Both the position numbers and the translations under genes were made by a program. The notes beneath the pieces were generated by a model. That model saw nothing but the letters and a program-made list of their open reading frames with translations, had not been told where the DNA came from and searched no databases. This document shows positions 46,737-60,107 of a DNA stretch of 64,000 nt, in pieces. Origin of the DNA: Siphonodentalium dalli (lineage: Eukaryota; Mollusca; Scaphopoda; Gadilida; Siphonodentaliidae); the NCBI GenBank assembly GCA_032622095.1, contig CP136065.1, forward strand, positions 56,665,949 through 56,729,948. The letters run 5' to 3'. Each line of letters opens with the position of its first letter. The stretch's first letter is position 1.

Positions 46737-46848
46737 TTAAAGGCACGTGCGGCCTTAATTGTCGAAAATATTCATATTTGTTCCAAACACCGTAAACAGA
46801 AAAACATTAAAACGCATACAGTTCCGTTCATATATACCATGACCATGA
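46737..46848 (-). mobile_element. MITE family A, truncated
   Basis: Starts with TTAAAGGCACGTGCGGCCTT and matches the first 110 bp of the minus-oriented copies, then breaks exactly where reverse-transcriptase sequence begins. Confidence 0.85.
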
Positions 46849-48450
46849 GCAGTCAGCTCTCCTTTTTTCTATCTGGTCTACATAGACGAGCTGCTAAACG
46901 AACTATCATCCAGTAGACTAGGCCTATCAGTGAATGGAATTCCGTGCGCGGCGCCTACCACCGCGGATGATATCGCTATCATGTCATTGACGAAACAAGG
47001 ACTTGATGCAATGCTACACATCTGTCATGACTATATATAGCAGAAAATGGCGTTTTGTGTTCTCTCCTTCAAAAAGTCAAGTTGTTGTATTTAATGAGGC
47101 TGTTAGTCAACGTTATTCCGATCCTAGATCGTGGAGCCTTGGTGGGACTATAATAACGGAGACCACGGAATGTTCTCATCTCGGGATTCTGCAGACAAAA
47201 TCTTCAACCGCCTCAAAGCGAGCTGACAAAATGTCAGACAAGTTACGCCGCACTTACTTCTCCTTAGTTGGCAAACAGACACTTAAATCGTGCACACTAA
47301 CAACAATGTCAAGACTGATTAAATATGTGGTTCTTCCCAGAGCACTATATGGCGGTGAGTTGTTTCCACTGGGAAACACATCAGCTCTTCAAACACTAGA
47401 AAAAGGGTTACGCTCTTGTGTAAAGCACTGCCAAACTTTCCCAGTTAGAACCAGCACCAACGTTGCGCTCAGTTGTATGGGACTTCTTCCAATCGAGAAG
47501 GAACTCCACACCAGGAAACTGCTATTCACTGCAAACATTATTCATCTCCCACGCTGCCATCAGACACCACTCGAAATCTTTGTGCTGAAGCTGCACCAAC
47601 ACTTTTTCTTTGGAAGAAAACTATCAGGCTTTGTGGCAGAAGCAATACCATTGCTGGTGAAATATGACCTTCCACAGTTCGTCTTGGATTTCATGGACAC
47701 CGGTTCTTTCCCGAGTAAACAGCATTGGAAGTGCCTTGTGAAATGCAACATAGAAATCGTATATCGGAAGGAATGGTTGGGTGCTGTCAGCAACGACAGC
47801 AACCTGTCTCTTTTTCTGGAGTGTCATTCTGACCCACTGTCACCGTGGAGTATCTGGTCTCTACTTTCGCACAACCGCCGAAATTCGAAAGAGCTGAGAC
47901 ATTTATCGTTGTTACTAAACAAAACAACATACGCTAATCACATAAATTGTTCTCAGTGCGGAAATGTCTACAACAACGAGAGCATGCATGCGCTGTTCCA
48001 ATGCCAATCTCCTATTCTTGTTCAGCTTCGTGACATCTTCTGGGAAAGGGTTATCGAAGCGCTTGGGATCCATGTCTATGCGTCCCTGCAAGCCATCCCA
48101 CAAAAAAGCGTAGTTGCTATGCTACTTGGAAGCACGAGAAGCTACGACCGTCTGGATGCGATAAATAGTTTTGGGAACTTACGAATTGATGCATCTGTTT
48201 TCCTGCTTCACTCATGTTGCGCGATGAAGGGACTCCGTGTCCGCTGACACACTACCTGTGCATGAAGCATCAGGAAACGTACGTTTATGTGATCCATATG
48301 TGCCGCTTAGGGTGCGAATAGCACTAACGGAACACCAGTGTGCAACTGCGCATAACCTGTATATTATCATCAACTATTCACATATGTACAAATATTAATG
48401 TAATTTATGTATATACTATGTCTCCAGAATGGAGGTAATAATAAATCAAT
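46849..48450 (+). mobile_element. non-LTR retrotransposon, 5'-truncated, frame-shifted
   Basis: 46849-47035 codes part of the reverse transcriptase palm, including TTADDIAIMS with the ADD catalytic motif. The frame then shifts at an AT-rich ATATAT run near 47030. 47036-48246 is open for about 400 codons: KSQVVVFN, HLGILQT, LPRALYGGELF, and a CSQCGNVYNNESMHALFQC Cys/His motif near the C-terminus, typical of non-LTR ORF2 proteins. The 3' UTR ends with AATAATAAATCAATCA near 48450. The long open C-terminal part suggests fairly recent insertion, but the shift and truncation make it inactive. The ATG at 47003 is not a natural start. Confidence 0.85.
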
Positions 48451-48453
48451 CAT

Positions 48454-49834
48454 TTTATATTTACGAACATGAATGATGAATGATTTATTGCAAAGACACA
48501 AATTAATGCGTAACATGCAAAACATATATACAATATTTTATAAACAATATGTACACAATGAATATGAGACCCCTCCCTACAAACGTGTTGTTTGTTTTTC
48601 TTTGTTCCATTTTTGTTCTTTTAAAAATCGTATGTGTATATAAGTTATAATCATCCTTACGTTTTCAATGTCCTTTTGATTATCTGTTTGAATTTTTTAC
48701 CATTCAATGAGCTAATTCAGCTGCCTTCCACAAGGTATACAATTAATTGCAATTAAGAGACTTCTCTGAAGGCATTTTTTATAAAAATACAGACTTGTTT
48801 CAAACGCGAGATATTTTCTATTGACAAGAGCCTATGAAACTTTTCGCGCGAAGGATTTTCCCAGTAATATATAATAATAACACAAGTCTCAGGAAGAACC
48901 CACGCACGCACCACAGCGTATATTTGTGATGGCCATCTGCCCTGTGTTCAGCCCGTATATACTCTTTGATGAGTGGGCTCACCCTTTTCATAGTAAAAAG
49001 GCCAGACAGTATCCAACTGTTAATTGGATCGTATGTATAACATCATAATGCACTTAAATTGTATTAAGAATTGGTTATAGAGTAGCTGGTGCGCGGTGAC
49101 ATTCAACTGCTCAAGGAAAAAAAAGGAAAAGAAGGAATCTATTTTTTTTTCCCGAGGGGAGGTGGGGGTTAGACGTCTATTCCGAGAAACATGACTGAGA
49201 CCCCATTAGACCAGACATGGAGCACATATAACTCATTTAAAGGCACGTGCGGCCTTAACTGTCGAAAATATTCATATTTGTTCCAAACACCGTAAACAGA
49301 AAAACATTAAAACGCATACAGTTCCGTTCATATATACCATGACCATCGCGTAAACAGCATGTTATCATAAAGACCTACTATATTTTACCTAAGCAAGAGC
49401 CTGATTGTGTTACAGAAGACAGCACAATGCTACTGGCTAATCAAACACAAATGGCATACACGCTCTTTATTAGTTCCATATCAGGTATTCACCAACAAAG
49501 AAAGCTCTTTATGTTTACCATCATAATATAAACAATCACCAGAAAAGTTACTTTTTATGCTTTTGTTTACATAACAATGGTCAAACAAATGACCATAACA
49601 TACTGTTTATGCGATATTTCTTATTTGTATACGGACAAAGTCTATCTGCATTTTGATGTTCTTTGTGTTTGTGGCGGTTTTTGACGGGTGGAGATATTTC
49701 ACAGGATACCCATCGCCAAGGCCAACCGTGTCTTTAATACAGCCATTACGATTAGATTAACTGAGATGGCTGCATAATCATATAAAGAATGTATCATGAG
49801 CGCCATATCACTGAAAATTTGCGAAATGAGGAAT
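48454..49834 (+). repeat. direct duplication, copy 2 (1.38 kb)
   Basis: Partner of 44814-46711 lacking the 504-bp segment. It contains family A MITE 49237-49737 with the same TTAA-TACAG flank as the first copy, so the MITE was duplicated with its surroundings. Confidence 0.9.
49237..49737 (-). mobile_element. MITE family A, full copy
   Basis: 501 bp, TTAA at both ends, nearly identical to 46112-46614. Confidence 0.9.
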
Positions 49835-52197
49835 CTCAGTTCCCTAAGACAACAACCGACTCCACCACAACAATACACAATCCTGCAGAATTGTTCACTA
49901 TTTATGGAGAGGCTATTTCTTTCCAGTGTGTTTTAGCCCAGGTGCTCTCTCGGAATTCAATAGTTGTAAATATGGTTCGGAGTGACATCTAGCGGATGCG
50001 GGAGGAAATAGCCTTAATTGTGTGTTTTAGCATAAACAATACATCGCACCTCTTCCCTATGATTTCCCATAGGTAAAATAGCCATTGGCACATGCATTAA
50101 CCCTTTGTAATGAAGTATGAATTTTGGGGTGCGGTCTAAAATATATTAGGGTCAACCAAGAATAAATTTGGACTAAGTTGGTTTCTATTCCATTTTGAAG
50201 AGGAATGTATCCTCTATAACATATTCAAAATCCGCTTTGAGCATTTTCTGTAATCCAAGATGGCGTCCATGATGGCAATTGGTATAGAAAAATTCTGAAT
50301 TTCGGTGGTAGGGGCGCCAACTATTACCAAATTAGTAATAAAATAAAATACACACAAACAATGCTTAGTCGTAAGCCATATCGATAGAATGCCTGTCCCA
50401 ATATGGCCGACAAAATGGACAAAATCATATGAAATTTACAATTTGTGGAAATAGCTAGTCATACAAGAACGAACAAGCCCTCGAATTATACGAGGAAGAA
50501 TGATTTCAGAGTATACGGGGAGCTTTTAATAATAGATGTAAGAATTCTCTCTAATGTATCTCGCGAGAGAGCAAACGAAAGCCAGGTCTCATACAACAAT
50601 TAAATGTGGACTTTTTGGGCGGTAAGAAACAGAAGAATAACGCAGTTTTATCTGTACTGTTTATCTTGAATCGCGTAATATATGTGTAATTAAACAGTAA
50701 AATGTGGTCTAATAGGGATGTATTGACTGTGACCTTTTCTAGAAGCAGAAATGTATGTAATGAAAACAGTCTCACGAATGTGACCGATAATCATTTAATT
50801 TTAAATCTACAACGCCAAATATGTCAAAATTCACTACTATAGAACAGTATGAGAGCTATGCATATGGTACTAGGCAAAATGTTTAGATCCTATTGTCCGT
50901 GTCTTAAAATAGTAGTCATAGTTTCCTCCGGTCAAGTGATTTTCCTCCGGTCAAGTGATTAAACACGAATATTTCGCTTTTATCACACAAATACATGGTG
51001 GTATACCATGAACGCAATTTATCAAAATACAAAGGAGTACAATAAACTATCTTCAATAAATTCTCAACATAACCAAATTTTCCTACATACTCTGTGGCGG
51101 ACTAAGGCACTAAGGCCACATATACGCGAAACGTACTACCTTTTCTGCAACCGCATCGCCGCGTTTACCCATTCTCCCTAATGTAACACATACCTGCTGC
51201 ATACAAAACCATAAATAGCAACATTGAGTGAATGGTAAACGCAGAACTAATAACTTTAAACGCTGATGACCTGATATTTAGCGCAAGTAGGTGGGTGGCA
51301 ATGGTAATATAATTTCAAAAAACAAGATACTGAAAACTAATATTGGGCATTGCGTGGTACATATTCCCGTTGTAAAGTGCCGATTGAAGTAATTTGAACA
51401 AAATATTGTCCACCAAGAAACCGGTTTGGAAGCAGTATGAAAATTAGTATTAAATAAAATGTACGAAGTACAGTCTCTTCGATCTAGTGAGATAGGGTAC
51501 TTCTGTTGAAGAGATGAGTGTTTCTTTACAGTATAATCAGCAATACGACATACGTGTATGGTTTATAACTAGTATTTACACAGCAAGGGTGTGGACTTCA
51601 GTTTCTGCGTTACATTCAATAATAAATCATCATTCCAAATGAAACTACCACGCACTGTGTGACGAAATATTACTTCGTGTGTTGCATGCCCGAAATAACT
51701 GTTTTTGGCCCGACTGTTTGGATGCATTCTAAGCAGAAAACCCGAACATAAATCATTGGGTTAACGTGCTATGCAGTGATCGATAAATCATTCAGTTAGA
51801 TCTGTTTTAATTATATGCGTACCTTTAAAGATATATAACAACATACTTGTAAATTACCAATGTGTATTTTCGCTTATAGGTGTTTATCCAATATGTTGCT
51901 TTCGTCGTAGCATGGATTGGAGTTGCGGCCATTTTGGCAGCCATTTCATCGCCGCGAATGCATTATTTTCTGTCCTTGTCACTCTATTCGCCCTCTATAC
52001 TCTAATTTCACACAAACTGGTATATATCGGATGGAGGATTAATGCGTTCTGGTGTCGCCGATGAAGGATTTTGTAGAAAAACGTACTTCACAAGGTCGAA
52101 AATGGGCATTTTTAAAAATCTCTGTAAAAAAGTTTTGCTCAAAGCGGATTTTAGCGGATTTTGGATATGTTGTAGTGGATATATTCCTCTTCAAACA
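49835..52197. other. no gene seen
   Basis: AT-rich. A CCAAGATGGCGTCCATGATG word lies near 50260. A 21-bp tandem duplication (TTTCCTCCGGTCAAGTGATT) lies at about 50929-50970. A CGGCCATTTTGGCAGCCATT word lies near 51926. Confidence 0.45.
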
Positions 52198-53703
52198 GGG
52201 GGGGGGGGTCGGAAAAAATTTCCAGGCACGTATGATGGGGTGGGTGGGTGTCTCTCGGGTCCAAAAAGCAGTTTTTTCCATATGCCAAATTTTTTTTTCC
52301 ATTCCTGCTATTGAGTCTTATTTTGATGTGTTTTTAACAGAAACAGGTCATATATAGTTAATAGTAATGCTATACTATATATAGAGGTTATCAGATGTTG
52401 GATCAGTTGCACAATGGCCAACAATAACCCACATTCAACTTAATAGAACTGGAAACTGCGCTATTGGAAAAATAAAATTTAATCAGGATTCCATCTACTG
52501 ATACAACAAAATAAGAATAACTATGCAGAACTCAGCTGAAAATAAGCAATAAAATTAAAGCACACTTGACCATATGTGACATGGAAATAAAGATATAATA
52601 AATAATGGAATAAAATAGACTTTTGACAACGTAAAACATAAAATCTTAACAAATAAATTGAAGGCCAGCCGGGCCAGCTTAAACAATTTCAAATTGTTTT
52701 CCATGTTAATGTTGATCAGCTTGTAATGTTGATCACAGTAACAAAGATTTTATCGTCACTGCATGATATCGTGAGCAAAAAAAGAAGTGAGATTGGGCTA
52801 TCCATCAATATTATTACCAATTATTACGAAGCCTATTAATTCAGGCAGTGGCTACCAGCCTGCCATTACACGCTATAACATGTTTCCTCAGTTCTGGTTT
52901 CTGAGATGCCCCAAGAAGAGTCACGCGGGTATATCATGGTTGTGTTTGGTATTAGCATTATTCTTCAAACTGGGATAAACTGGGATGAACAGTTGTATTT
53001 CCACATGTTTTGATAAACAATTTGGTTCCAGCAATACAGTAATGCCCTAATTAAACGACTCCATAACCACAGTAAAATAATGGGATAGCTTTCCGATGAA
53101 TGACAACAAGCCATATTTCCAACTAAATCGTGACAAATTACCCATTATTTTGCTGTGGTTATGGAGTCAATTAATTAGGGCATTACTGTATATCACATAG
53201 CAAATATCAATATATCAAATAATCTGAAATTTGTTGTACCGGTACCATGTATTCTGTAGAATACTCAAATGTGATTATGTGACTAGATCATGTGACTATA
53301 TATGATGAAAATGAATGTTAATAAAAACTTTGGCACTCTGCCTATATATCCCTAGAAATGTGATTATGTTGACACATTTCTTGATTAATGACACTTATAT
53401 GATAAATTCAAATAGTATCGTTATCTCATTATGCACTGTTCTATTCAAATATCGCGCAATGAATTATGATAATGCAGAATAATCAGCTATTTGGTTGCTC
53501 AATTGATAATTTAGGGGGGTGGGTGTCCAAAACTGACCGGAAAAAAATTCCTGAAACGGAAAAAAGGGTGGGTGTCCAAAATTGCCTGGAAAAAAAGGCC
53601 GGAATCGGAAGAAATTGGGTGGGTGGGTCCCCCGAGGCCGGAACAAATTTAAATGATCATACGTGCCTGGAAATTTTTCCGATCCCCCCCCCCCCCCCCC
53701 CCC
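52198..53703. repeat. G-tract-bounded inverted repeat, 1.5 kb apart
   Basis: The left arm (G run, then TCGGAAAAAATTTCCAGGCA and CGTATGAT) is mirrored at 53655-53703 (ATCATACGTGCCTGG, AAATTTTTCCGATC, then a run of 15 or more C). Low-complexity GGGTGGGTGTCC and CCGGAA words lie inside both ends. The interior holds a family F-like MITE and no recognised gene. It could be one foldback element or two facing copies. Confidence 0.55.
53035..53190. mobile_element. MITE family F-like copy
   Basis: 156-bp foldback with TA borders: TACAGTAATGCCCTAATTAA on the left, TTAATTAGGGCATTACTGTA on the right, and shared ACCACAG and AATAATGGG blocks. It is a diverged relative of 24074-24206. Confidence 0.75.
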
Positions 53704-56700
53704 GCTTATAGTCGGATTCCTTATGTCGAAAAAAATGGTCGCGCATTTTCGGAATGTTAAAAGCGATATGACAACGGTTGCTATACCACCAGTGTGTCTA
53801 TTTTCAGAATATACCTGATTCCAGCTTGATATTTTAGTGGAAACAGGTTTGTGTGAGGCTTTTGTTTGTGTACCCCACTATTTTCCCTGTCCACCTGGTG
53901 ATAAAAAACATGCTATTATGCATAGCAAGTTCGGTAAGTGGCTTTCTCTTTTTCTGGAAATCGAAAAACAGGGAGAGATCTTGCCACAAATTGCATAATT
54001 ACATATCTTAATGTGGAATTTTATCATAAAATCATCAGATGAATTGCATTTATGACTGCATTTTCAATTTTCTTTCCCAAATATTAAGGTATTGTATATT
54101 CATAAATTCAGCTACATCGCAGATAGACGAACATGGACAATCTACAAGGATATCTTGATCATATGTCACAAACAAAACTCCGATACATCGATTTTTGGTA
54201 AAGATATCGCAGAAAAGCAAACCCAACCCCCACCATCGCTGATTTCACAAGTCAGATTCCTTTGGTCGAAAAAAACGGTCGGGCAATTTCGGAATGTCAA
54301 ACACGACATGCGAACGGTTTATTTATCAATAGCGTGTCTACTTTCAGAGTCTACCTGTGTCCAGTTGACATTTTATTGGAAAAAGTGTTGTTGGACTCTT
54401 TTGAGAATTTAAAGAGCGTTTACTTATTATACAAATATTAATCCTCATAACTAACCTTCTGGTGGACTTTTCGAGTTGAAATTACAAAAGTATCAAATAT
54501 GGCGGTCTACTTTCAGAGTCTATCTGTTTCCAGTCTGACATTTTAGTGGAAACAAATTGTTTGAACGGTTTTTAATAGTTTCAAGAGCGTTTCCTGGTTA
54601 TAAAAAATATTAACTAACACGATTAGCCTTATCATGAATTGTGCGAGTTGAAATTATGCACATATATCAAGTATGACTCTGAAATGTATTTTTGAGAATA
54701 TTGGTGTCGTCAAATGTTCACAGTGATGGCTTTTAATGGCTATCATATGTGCATGGCTCTTACATGTAATCTACTGTAACTATATGTAATTTTACAAAAT
54801 TAACTTGCAATATAGTCAGGCCACCAGATACAGTAACTGATACAAAATGTGGTTCACATCAATTATATACATCACAATCACGTGCTTCGGTGATAATGTC
54901 CACTATTCTACAAATGTAATGTTTATCAAGACCAAAGTTTCAGGATATCGTTTTAAATTGATTGATGTTGTTTTTTCATCAATTGACAAAATTAATGTTT
55001 ATTGCCAGGACGAATTTAAGTACCGCATAATACGGAGTTGTGTGGTAAAAAATCTACAAGTCATATTTATGTAGGTGTCTGTCACTGTTGTTAACATTGT
55101 TCGGTCATGTAGAAATTTTTATATTTTCATGCCAAGCTATGGTGCTTATGGATCATTCTGTTTTAGTAATAAATTTGGAGAAACCCGACCAACATCAATG
55201 TAACAACTACAACAACTCATCTATGCCAATGATATGTTTAACCATACGTGTGAATATGGTGGTATTGTTTTTAAATGTTATCATGCCCATATGTATTGCT
55301 AAAAAATGCTGAGCATAGATTAGTAGTTGTTCTATAAATCCTGGTCGGGTTTATCCAAATTGGGAGTTGAAATTATGTTAATCTGGTGATAAAGAAGACA
55401 CTTTCCCCGTCCACTCAATACATCCCCCGGGATACATGTTTCACATACTAAATTAACACCTTAGTCAACATGACAAATCACTGCCTCAAATCCTTTGCCA
55501 CAAGAATAAAAATAAATTGTCAGTATAAATAGGCAAGACATCTCTGGACACTTTCTAAGAGAGAATTTATTTATAAGGAGACATATATGTGCTTGGTCTT
55601 ATATATAGTAAAACACGTTAAGATGCAAGTGACACAGTGCGTGGACAAAGCTTTAAAAGACTTGCATATGAATCACGATTAATGGGATAGAATAATAATG
55701 ACACATGTTGTCAATTTCACCATGTCTACTACAAAATTAAACGTAATAAATTCAATATGTATGTCATGTGTGAGAACTGTGGGTACTAACAAAAACAATG
55801 ACTTTGTTGTATTATTATATGGTGATAAAGTTTACTATAATGCTCTCATTTTGCGAAAAGTATACATGCCATTACTGGACGGACAATTGTCGATATTGTG
55901 GATTGTACAGCATTGTTTATATTGTGAGGAGAGGGTTCAAGATATCTTAGGCTGACATGATAATGGTGCGACAAGATCGCGAAGAGACAGGAAGTTGTGC
56001 ATGGTGGTTTCGTGAATACCACTTATTGATACTAGCAAAGTTGAAGAACTTAATTGAGGGGGACCCTTCCACCATCCTTAATAATGTATCATGACTCCAT
56101 CTGTTGTGAACAAACCGTCGACTTAGCTTAATGGGTCGTTCTATACTTGGGCTTTGAACCGTGACGTCCCATGGCGATCAATCTTCTGGGTCGTGGTATT
56201 TTCCCGTAAATTAGATAGTGTCTATATCCGTATGATATTGGTTATGTTGAAATGGTGACACAGGTATGAAACTGTAAAGGTTTGTGCCCCATGGGCCATT
56301 GATCATTATAAGATTCAGAAACTTAGCCTATATAGGCAACTACCGGGATTTGACTGGAAATTGCCAGTGTAGCTTTATATCGTCGTAGTTCAAGGCCAGT
56401 GTTTGCATTTCCGATGCAGTTGATACCCAAATGTGAAGTTTGAGATATACCTGAACATCAGAGTGAACCAAATGTCTTATTTAAGGTTAGCAACAGTTGC
56501 TAATCAATTACAACAACGGTGAACTAATCATTCATTGGTATTTTTGCTTAATTTGGTCAGTGTCTAATCACATGGTGCTGGTTTTGTTCCAAGTTGGGCA
56601 CATGTATGCCTAAAACTGTGCAGGCATGTTCTGCATAGGCCACTGATCATTATAAGATCGGGATAATTTGCCACCCGATAGCTCCTTAGTAACTAAGCAC

Positions 56701-57310
56701 CTACTCGGAATTTGAAGGAAAATGCAATTATAGTTTATATCTATGTTACTCATTAAGCTCTACTTTAGTGGAAATTCGAATTTACTTGATTGTCACAGCT
56801 ATACATGAAGCGTGAAGATTAATTGTGGTAAGAATATTGGTGGTGAATGTTGGGTTTCAGTCGCTGTACTGAAGTTCGCCAAATGTAACTGGCGTGGGAA
56901 GTGTGAAAGCAAAGCATATACTGCTATAGTAAAGATCTCAATTCAACAACGATGGAGTTAATGACTATGAACAACTAACATATATACCTGTGTATTTGTG
57001 ACACTACATCCAGTTATGATCAACGATGTGGCTTCAAAAACTAGTCAGTGGACAACAAGACGGACAAGTATCAAATAAAACAATAATTTAATATGTAATC
57101 ACATCGTGAAACTTCAGTCTTGTTGGGAATATTTTCGTTTGACTCAACAAACTGCATATTATCGAAATTACAAAACCATTCGACACTTACTTTTGCCAAT
57201 TACTGGCAAATCACGGATAGTTACAGTGGGTAAAACGCGAGTGTTAATCTTCATATATAGTTGCACAGGATCGCCAATAAGTGATATTACAATCAACGTT
57301 TGAGCATAAC
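53704..57310. other. no gene seen; diverged repeats
   Basis: A block GGATTCCTTWTGTCGAAAAA plus TTTCAGARTMTACCTG recurs near 53712, 54250 and (second part only) 54507. GGCCAYTGATCATTATAAGA recurs near 56298 and 56638. The frames at 54847-55312 and 55698-55955 have no recognised domain. Confidence 0.4.
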
Positions 57311-57311
57311 A

Positions 57312-57665
57312 CAAAATTCTCCATAGGGTTCAGTGTAAAATTTTGATCGCAACTGTAGCCAGCAAGAATAATCTGATCACATCCAATCTTTTTAAAACTA
57401 TGTCTGCGTTTCATATTTAGTATTTTTTAGGAATATCAGTACACGCATATCATCATACGCAAAATGGCGCCATTTATCCAAAATACTAGAATCTCCATAG
57501 GGCTCAGTGTTAAATTTTGATCGCAACTGTAGCCAGCAAGAATGAACTGATCACATCAAAATTTTCAAAAATATACGTACGGGTCATAGCTAGTAGTTTT
57601 GAGAACTTTCAAATCGCATCAATCACCATACACCAGATGGCACCATCTATCGTTTTATGCAAATA
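57312..57665 (+). repeat. two tandem copies of an about 177-bp unit
   Basis: TCTCCATAGGGYTCAGTGT and TTTTGATCGCAACTGTAGCC occur in both units, which end in ATGGCRCCATYTATC. Confidence 0.75.
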
Positions 57666-57849
57666 CTAAACGCTCTCTAAATTATGCTGACCCTGATTCA
57701 GACCGACCCGACAAAATTCAAGAATGGAAACAAGTCAATTCTGAAAACACACCTGCTAGGCATACAGAATCCGTTTTCAGATCGCTTTTAACAAACCAAA
57801 AATGCAAAATGACATAAGGAATCCGACTATTAATCCCATAGAAAAATGT

Positions 57850-58620
57850 ACCATGGTAAACCTAGATATTACCAAGGTTTTACCAAGGTAAATCAATATA
57901 TACCTAGGTAAACCAAGTATTACCTCGGTAAACCAATATATACCTAGGTGATACCATGGTAATATGTGATTTACCTTGGTAAGTTTACCAAGATAAACCG
58001 AGGTAAACCAATATATACCTAGGTAAGTCAAGATATACCTTGGTAAGTCAAAATATACCTTGGTAAGTCAAAATATACCTTGGTATATCTCGGGTTATCT
58101 GAACTTACCTCGGTATATATATTAACGTACGTAGGTATACCTCGGTAAGTCAAAATATACCTTGGTATATCTGGACTTACCTCGGTATATATATTAACTT
58201 ACATAGGTATACCTCGGTAAGTCAAAATATACCTTGGTATATCTCGGTATTTCTTGACTTACCTCGGTATATATATTAACTTACATAGCTATATTTTACA
58301 TTGGACTATATATGCTTCCACAGACTATAATACCATATAACAAGGTACCGTACTCTATTATGAGTATTTAACACAGCATACTAGTACTACCATAGTAAAC
58401 TTTCCAGTTACTCCAGTTCTCACCAGACTGCTGAAACAGTATTTTTCCCATATATAGTTTAGAATACCATTGTGAAATTACCACCTATACTATGTTCTAC
58501 CATGATAAAAGTAACGTCAATGTGGTCTCATGAAGTCATGTTAGTTACTGAGTTTTCACCAGAATTCTACCATGGTAATTTTCCACTTATTGTGGTCTAC
58601 CATGGTAAAAGTTACTTTAA
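57850..58620. repeat. TACCWWGGTA palindrome array, left
   Basis: Dense dyads such as TTACCTTGGTAA, ACCTAGGT, TACCTCGGTA and ACCATGGT. The part at 58020-58280 is a tandem repeat of AAGTCAAAATATACCTTGGT with TATATATATTAAC. Confidence 0.85.
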
Positions 58621-58937
58621 TAATGTGTTTGTAAACAAGTAAATGTCCATGTATTGTGTAAAGGTAAAAGGTAAAATGTCTCCTTTTGTTTGTTTACCAT
58701 GCTAGGCCTATTACAGTTTCCCAGTTAATAATTGTTAATATAATTTAATACAGAAAAAAAGAGTACACGAGTTCAAAACATAAACGAAACGAACCGCGCA
58801 TAAATTACTGTCCGAAATCGCCATACGCAATCACGAAAAAAAAAAAAAATGATATTTCATGAATTATATAACTAGTTGGTCGGTTGATTATTTAATGTGT
58901 GTCATGTATACATTATATGATACTAATATGAACTGCT

Positions 58938-59439
58938 TTAAAGACACGGTTGGCCTTGGCGGTGGGTATCCTGTGAAAATATCTCCACCCGTCAAAAACC
59001 GCCACAAACTGAAAGAACATAAAAATGTAGATAGACTTTGTCCGTATACAAATAAGAAATATCGCATAAACAGTATGTTATGGTCATATGTGTGACCATT
59101 GTTATGTAAACAAAGGCGTAAAACGTTACTTTTCTGGTGTTTGTTTATATTATGATGGTAAACATAAAGAGCGTTCTTTGTTGGTGAATACCTGATATGG
59201 AACTAATAAAGAGCGTTTATGCCATTTGCGTGTGATTAGCCAGTAGCATTGTGCTGTCTTCTGTAACACAATCAGGCTCTTGCTTAGGTAAAATATAGTA
59301 GGTCTTTATGCTGGCATGCTGTTTACGCGATGGTCATGGTATATATGGACGGAACTGTATGCGTTTTAATGTTTTTCTGTTTACGGTGTTTGGAACAAAT
59401 ATGAATATTTTCGACAATTAAGGCCGCACGTGCCTTTAA
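58938..59439 (+). mobile_element. MITE family A, full copy
   Basis: 502 bp, TTAA at both ends, close to 7077-7579. It sits between the left palindrome array and the ORF at 59585, so it is a secondary insertion. Confidence 0.9.
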
Positions 59440-59584
59440 GCATGTTCGTTTTTAATTGTCCGTTTCGCTAATTCGCACTTATCGATCGACGACCTCCACT
59501 CTTCACTTCCGTCAGTTCCAATGTTTTTGGCGGTATAGATTTTCATTTTGTTTTCGAAGCTAGTAACGAATCATTCTCCTCGTT

Positions 59585-60107
59585 ATGTCGAAGGACAAAC
59601 TTAAACAGTATAAAAGATACTTGGAGGACCCAAGTGAGAATATTCCAAAAAGCACAAATAGCTAGACGCTGGAGGTGTGACGCTGATCGTTTCGATTCGA
59701 CTGCAAGTGGAACTTCAACTTGTGAACACACACCGTGACACAGTGAAACTGAAAGTGACAATGATGCCGGCCACAATTCTCAAAGTGAAAGTGTCTCAAA
59801 TACACTGTCAAATGACTCAGACTTTGCAACACCTAATGAAATGGAACAAGTTGAACATAATGATAATGAAAAAGTTCAACTAAACATGCTAAATGATCAA
59901 CAAGAAACACAGGATTCAATGGTTCCGCGGCCGTCAGTTCCGCAGTCAGATATTGAATATGAGCTTCAAGTTGAAGAAGATATCGACTCAGAGGAAGTAT
60001 GTTTGGAGATTGGTGATAATGTGACATTTCAAGACTACGGATTTGCTAACGATGGAAATGAATCAGTCCAAATCGAACTTGAACAACTTCAAGCCAGTGA
60101 CGATGAG
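59585..60107 (+). pseudogene. degraded acidic ORF, possibly transposon protein
   Basis: An ATG at 59585 opens MSKDKLKQYKRYLEDP then stops at TAG after a frame shift near 59655-59665. A second frame continues RRWRCDADRFDSTASG to a TGA near 59737. The third part (from 59738 through 60107) is open and rich in Ser, Glu, Asp and Gln, ending QLQASDDE before GAG/GTACGT. The layout resembles the N-terminal part of proteins carried by some animal DNA transposons, which is a weak inference. No catalytic domain is visible. Confidence 0.45.

Noticed and set aside
44814-49834. LTR retrotransposon with long terminal repeats
   Set aside because: The repeats do not start TG and end CA, contain a MITE, and the enclosed reverse transcriptase has a non-LTR C-terminal Cys/His motif; no primer-binding site or integrase was seen.
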